Positions 44,325 through 47,779 of a DNA stretch of 47,779 bases are shown here, piece after piece. Source of the DNA: Planctomycetaceae bacterium (GTDB lineage Bacteria > Planctomycetota > Planctomycetia > Pirellulales > UBA1268); contig CANGGT010000007.1 of the NCBI GenBank assembly GCA_947453375.1, forward strand, positions 1 to 47,779. Reading direction: 5' to 3'. The notes below the pieces were generated by a model. The model saw only the letters and a program-made list of their open reading frames with translations, was not told the origin of the DNA and made no database searches. How positions within the stretch are numbered: the first letter of the stretch is position 1; every line of letters starts with the position of its first letter. Both the position numbers and the translations under genes were made by a program.

Positions 44325-47038
44325 AGCTCCGCTCCGTGACGGTCCGCAATTATCGGGTCCACAAGGAGCTTGCGATCTCCTTCGGCGACGGCCTGACCGT
44401 GATCGCCGGCCCGAATGAATCGGGGAAGAGCACGCTCGTCGAGGCGATCCACCATGCCCTCTTCCTCCGTGGCAAGGCCACCGGCGAAATCGCCCAGTCG
44501 ATCCGCTCGGCTCTCCACGCCGGGCATCCGTCGGTGATCCTCGAGTTCGAGGCGGATGGCAAGCTGTGGACGATCGAGAAGACATTCACCGGCACCGCCT
44601 CCGGCAGCACGACCCTCAAGGAGCAGGGGGGGCGGACGCGCCACAATGACGAGGCCGAAGAGGAGATCCACCGCCTTCTCCAGGAGGATGAGGTGGGTGG
44701 GGGCCGCGGCATCGCCGAGCGCATCCGGGGACGGTGGGCCCATCTTTGGGTGTGGCAGGGGACCGCCGGAACCGCGCCCGTCGCGACGGGCGCGGGCGAT
44801 CGATCGATGGGGAGACTGCGCGGACGACTCGGGCAGATCGGTGGCGGCAGTGTCCTCGAATCGGCCGCGGACGGATCGGTGGCCCGGCAGGTGCAGGACC
44901 TCGTCGCGATCTCCTCCACCGACAAGGGGAAGGTGAAGGCCGGCTCGGAGCTTGCCCGCGCCACCGACGAGCTCGGCGCGGCACGCGCTGCCCGCACGGC
45001 GGCCGATGCGGCCCTCGCGGCGCTCGACGAGGCGGTGAGGAATGTCGACGCCACCGAGCGTTCGCTGGCCGAAGGGACGCGAAGCGTGGCGAAGATCCGT
45101 GGCGAGATCATGGCGGTGGAGAAACGCCGCGAGGATCTCGGCCGTGTCGATGCTGTCTTGGCGGAGGCGCGCGTGGCCGCCGACTCGGCCCGACGGGCCC
45201 ACGAGGCGCTCGCGCAGGCTGACAGCGAGATCCGCACCCTCGACGAGCGCATCAGTGCCGCGGAGGTGAAACTGAGGCCGGCGCGGGAGGCGCTCGAGTG
45301 CGCGAAGGCGGCCGAAGGCGCGCAGCGGGCCCGGCTCGACGCGGCCGTGGCAACGCTTGGTGGCCTGACGGCCCGGCGCCGCGATGCCGACGCGCGGGCC
45401 AGGCTCCATGCCCTCGTCGAGCAGGCCGAGCGCCAGCGTGTCGAACGGGCCGGGCTGGCGTCACGATGCGACCTGATCCTGGCCCATCGGAAGAAGGCCG
45501 ACGAGATCCGGGCACAGCTCCGCGACCTGCCGGCGGTGAAGCCCGACGATGTCGAGGCGCTGTCGGCCCTCGAGCGGGCCGTCGATGCGGCGGCCGTGGA
45601 ACTGCGGGCGATCGCCACACGCGTCGAGCTGATCTCCAGTGACACGGCCGTCACGCTCGGAGACGAGACGCTCGCCCCGGGCGAGGCCCAGACGATCACG
45701 ACCGGCACCGAGATCGTCGTCGGTGGGTCGACCAGGCTCCGCATCGTCCCGGGAGGGGGCCGATCGCTCGCCGAATGTACGCAGCGGCACGACGCGGCCA
45801 GGGACGCATTTCAGGCCGGGCTTGCGGCCCTCGGTGTGGCGACGGTCGACGATGCCCGCCGGGCTGCTGCCAGACGGACGGCCCTGGCCAACGATCTCCG
45901 CGCGGAAACCACGACAGTCCAGGGGCTCGGCGACGGGAAGGCCCTGGGTGAGCTTGTCCAACTCGACGAGGCGATCGCCACGCTCGATGCCCAGATCACC
46001 CGCACTCCCCTCGAGGGCTTCATTCGGGCCGACGGCCTCGAGGCGGCGTTGGCAGGCCGGCGCGAGGCCGACGCCGAGGTCGGCCGGCTCGCCTCCTCGC
46101 TTTCGTCGGCGAGCACCGATTTCGACGTCGCGCAGAAGCTCGCCGACGGGGCCGTGGCGGAGCATGCCCGGATCGCGGAATCGATACGCACGGAGCAGGA
46201 AAAGCTCGCCGATCTGCGTTCGCGCCGGCAGGCGTTGGTGGAGAAGGTGGGGGAGGATCGCGAGGCGGAACTGGCCGCGCGCGAGGCGGCCCGTCGGCAG
46301 GCAGAGGATCGTCTCGCGGCGCACGAGCGAGCGCGGGCGGCGTTCGAGCCGGAGAGCCTCGATCGCGATCAAAAGCGGGTGCAGGTCTCGCTCGAGCAGC
46401 GTCAGGAGGAGATGCGGCAGGCGGAGACGCGCCGCCAGTTGGCACTGGCCCTGTTCCACGCTTCCGGCACCTCCGATCCGGCCGAGGATCGGGCTCGGGC
46501 GGTGGCCCGCGAGTCGGCGGCCGTGGCCAATCTCGCCCGGCTCGAGCGCGATGCGGCGGCGGCCCGACTGCTGGCGGAACTTTTCCGTGAGAAGAAGCAG
46601 GCGGTCGAGGACCGGTTCATCGAGCCACTCAAGGCGCGGGTCGGCGATTACCTCCAGCGGCTCTTTGGTGCTGGGGCCGAGGTGTCGATCGACCTCGCCG
46701 GGGACATGATCCGTTCGGTGGCGCTGTCGCGCGCCGCCGACGGCGCCGTGCCGTTCGGCTTCGGCTCACTTTCCGGCGGGACGCGGGAGCAGGTCGGGGC
46801 GAGCTTGCGGTTGGCGCTTGCGGAGATCCTGGCCGACGATCACGACGGCTGCCTTCCGGTGGTCTTTGACGACGCCTTCGTGAACGCCGATCCGGAGCGG
46901 CTCCTCGGTCTCCAGCGCGTGCTCGATCTCGGGGCCCAGCGAGGCCTGCAGATCATCGTTCTCACCTGCGACCCGGCCGCGTACGACACGCTCGGTGTCG
47001 GGATCACGGAGATTCGGCGGCACGGAGCGAAGGCCTGA
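44321..47038 (+). CDS. SbcC/YhaN-like AAA ATPase (SMC/Rad50 superfamily)
   Basis: 'MKLRSVTVRNYRVHKELAISFGDGLTVIAGPNESGKSTLVEAIHHALF' (Walker A GPNESGKST), long coiled-coils, C-terminal 'FGFGSLSGGTREQVGASLRLALAEIL...LPVVFDDAFVNADPERL'. Confidence 0.92.
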   Translation: MKLRSVTVRNYRVHKELAISFGDGLTVIAGPNESGKSTLVEAIHHALFLRGKATGEIAQSIRSALHAGHPSVILEFEADGKLWTIEKTFTGTASGSTTLKEQGGRTRHNDEAEEEIHRLLQEDEVGGGRGIAERIRGRWAHLWVWQGTAGTAPVATGAGDRSMGRLRGRLGQIGGGSVLESAADGSVARQVQDLVAISSTDKGKVKAGSELARATDELGAARAARTAADAALAALDEAVRNVDATERSLAEGTRSVAKIRGEIMAVEKRREDLGRVDAVLAEARVAADSARRAHEALAQADSEIRTLDERISAAEVKLRPAREALECAKAAEGAQRARLDAAVATLGGLTARRRDADARARLHALVEQAERQRVERAGLASRCDLILAHRKKADEIRAQLRDLPAVKPDDVEALSALERAVDAAAVELRAIATRVELISSDTAVTLGDETLAPGEAQTITTGTEIVVGGSTRLRIVPGGGRSLAECTQRHDAARDAFQAGLAALGVATVDDARRAAARRTALANDLRAETTTVQGLGDGKALGELVQLDEAIATLDAQITRTPLEGFIRADGLEAALAGRREADAEVGRLASSLSSASTDFDVAQKLADGAVAEHARIAESIRTEQEKLADLRSRRQALVEKVGEDREAELAAREAARRQAEDRLAAHERARAAFEPESLDRDQKRVQVSLEQRQEEMRQAETRRQLALALFHASGTSDPAEDRARAVARESAAVANLARLERDAAAARLLAELFREKKQAVEDRFIEPLKARVGDYLQRLFGAGAEVSIDLAGDMIRSVALSRAADGAVPFGFGSLSGGTREQVGASLRLALAEILADDHDGCLPVVFDDAFVNADPERLLGLQRVLDLGAQRGLQIIVLTCDPAAYDTLGVGITEIRRHGAKA

Positions 47039-47087
47039 CGGACGCGAGCCGTCCGTGGAAAAATCGGCAGATCGTGGCCGGCCGTCG

Positions 47088-47483
47088 TCAGGCCGGTGGC
47101 GTGACCGGGGCGTGGGGCTCGAGTTGGAAGATCTGCACGATCGTGCCGCTGGTGAAGGCGTGGACGATCGCCCCGGTGGCCGGCTCGATGACGACGGCCG
47201 ATTCCTTCACCTTTCTTCCGGTGAGCCGCTGGATCTCCGAGCGGAGCGCGTCGCAGGAGACGGCGAACAGGGCCCGGTGGTAGCCCTCCACCTGAGCGGC
47301 GCCGGCGGTGCTGCGGGCGAGAATCTTCTCCGCCGGGGTGAGCGCTTCGTGAAGCGTGACGACGACCGTTTCGTCGCTGGCGACGACGGTCACCGCCTTC
47401 GGGGAGTGTCCCGTCCGCTCCGTCTGGAGGGAGAGGGCGATTTGGGCGAGTTCTTTGGGGATCGACGGGGCGGGTGTGGTCAC
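47088..47483 (-). CDS. DUF2294 domain-containing protein
   Basis: 'TGHSPKAVTVVASDETVVVTLHEALTPAEKILARSTAGAAQVEGYHRALFAVSCDALRSEIQRLTGRKVKESAVVIEPATGAIVHAFT'; GTG start. Confidence 0.75.
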   Translation of the reverse strand: MTTPAPSIPKELAQIALSLQTERTGHSPKAVTVVASDETVVVTLHEALTPAEKILARSTAGAAQVEGYHRALFAVSCDALRSEIQRLTGRKVKESAVVIEPATGAIVHAFTSGTIVQIFQLEPHAPVTPPA

Positions 47484-47730
47484 GACGTGGCGTCCTGTTC
47501 ACGCAGTCCAGCGGGCAGCCGATGCGTCGGTCGCCATCAGCAGATCATAAGGGACGGCGGGGGGCGGGGAGCAAAAAGCGATCGGCGCCCGCGACGGATG
47601 ACTGCCGAGACCCGGGATCGTTCGGCGCGCGGACGCAGATGTGTCCACGCTCTGCCGCCGACGAACGAATGGGTGATTTCTTTTTGTCTTCCCGAGTCTA
47701 CAATGAGGTCACTGTCGCAGTGTTCGGACG

Positions 47731-47779
47731 ATGACCATCGTCGGCACTTCTGTTCCAGCAGCGAATCTCCGCAAACGAG
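47731..47779 (+). CDS. Possible start of a CDS running off the window
   Basis: ATG ACC ATC GTC GGC... open to the edge; TACAAT (-10-like) at 47699-47704 a short distance upstream. Confidence 0.25.
   Translation, partial: MTIVGTSVPAANLRKR

Noticed and set aside
1-47779. CRISPR arrays, transposons, tRNA/rRNA genes
   Set aside because: Looked for regularly spaced repeats, transposase-like ORFs with terminal repeats, and tRNA-like cloverleaf/CCA signatures by eye; found nothing convincing. Dedicated tools (tRNAscan-SE, CRISPRCasFinder, ISfinder) were not available.

Overview
High-GC chromosomal window from a probable planctomycete. Lineage is inferred from three DUF1559 prepilin-like proteins ([25 protein letters not shown][SA]ARE), a PEP-CTERM-like protease, LamG, CotH and ceramidase-type secreted proteins, and a YncE/phosphoesterase fusion. 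I see about 36 supportable genes and no convincing tRNA, rRNA, CRISPR array or transposon. Main blocks: (1) a GspF fragment and a HEAT-repeat protein at the left edge; (2) a complete sulfate ABC importer (sbp-cysT-cysW-cysA) ending in a YezD/DUF2292 gene, preceded by a very cysteine-rich (32 Cys) metallothionein-like protein with its own hairpins and palindromes; (3) carbonic anhydrase + methyltransferase, a PEP-CTERM-like protease and an HDAC-like hydrolase; (4) DUF1559 + lipoprotein, YncE/phosphoesterase, a metzincin-motif protein and a Kef-type antiporter; (5) a TolC/HlyD/ABC-exporter operon whose ABC nucleotide-binding domain has lost essentially all catalytic motifs, divergent from an NhaR-like LysR regulator with a clean palindrome between them; (6) a plus-strand glycan locus (coupled glycosyltransferases, radical SAM/SPASM, tandem FkbM methyltransferase); (7) several secreted proteins, a cysteine-less FmdB-like protein, and an SbcD/SbcC-like pair whose SbcC lacks a CxxC zinc hook. 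Best candidates for new biology are the degenerate-NBD exporter operon and the 32-Cys protein with its sulfate-import neighbourhood. All family calls are by eye from motifs; no searches were run.
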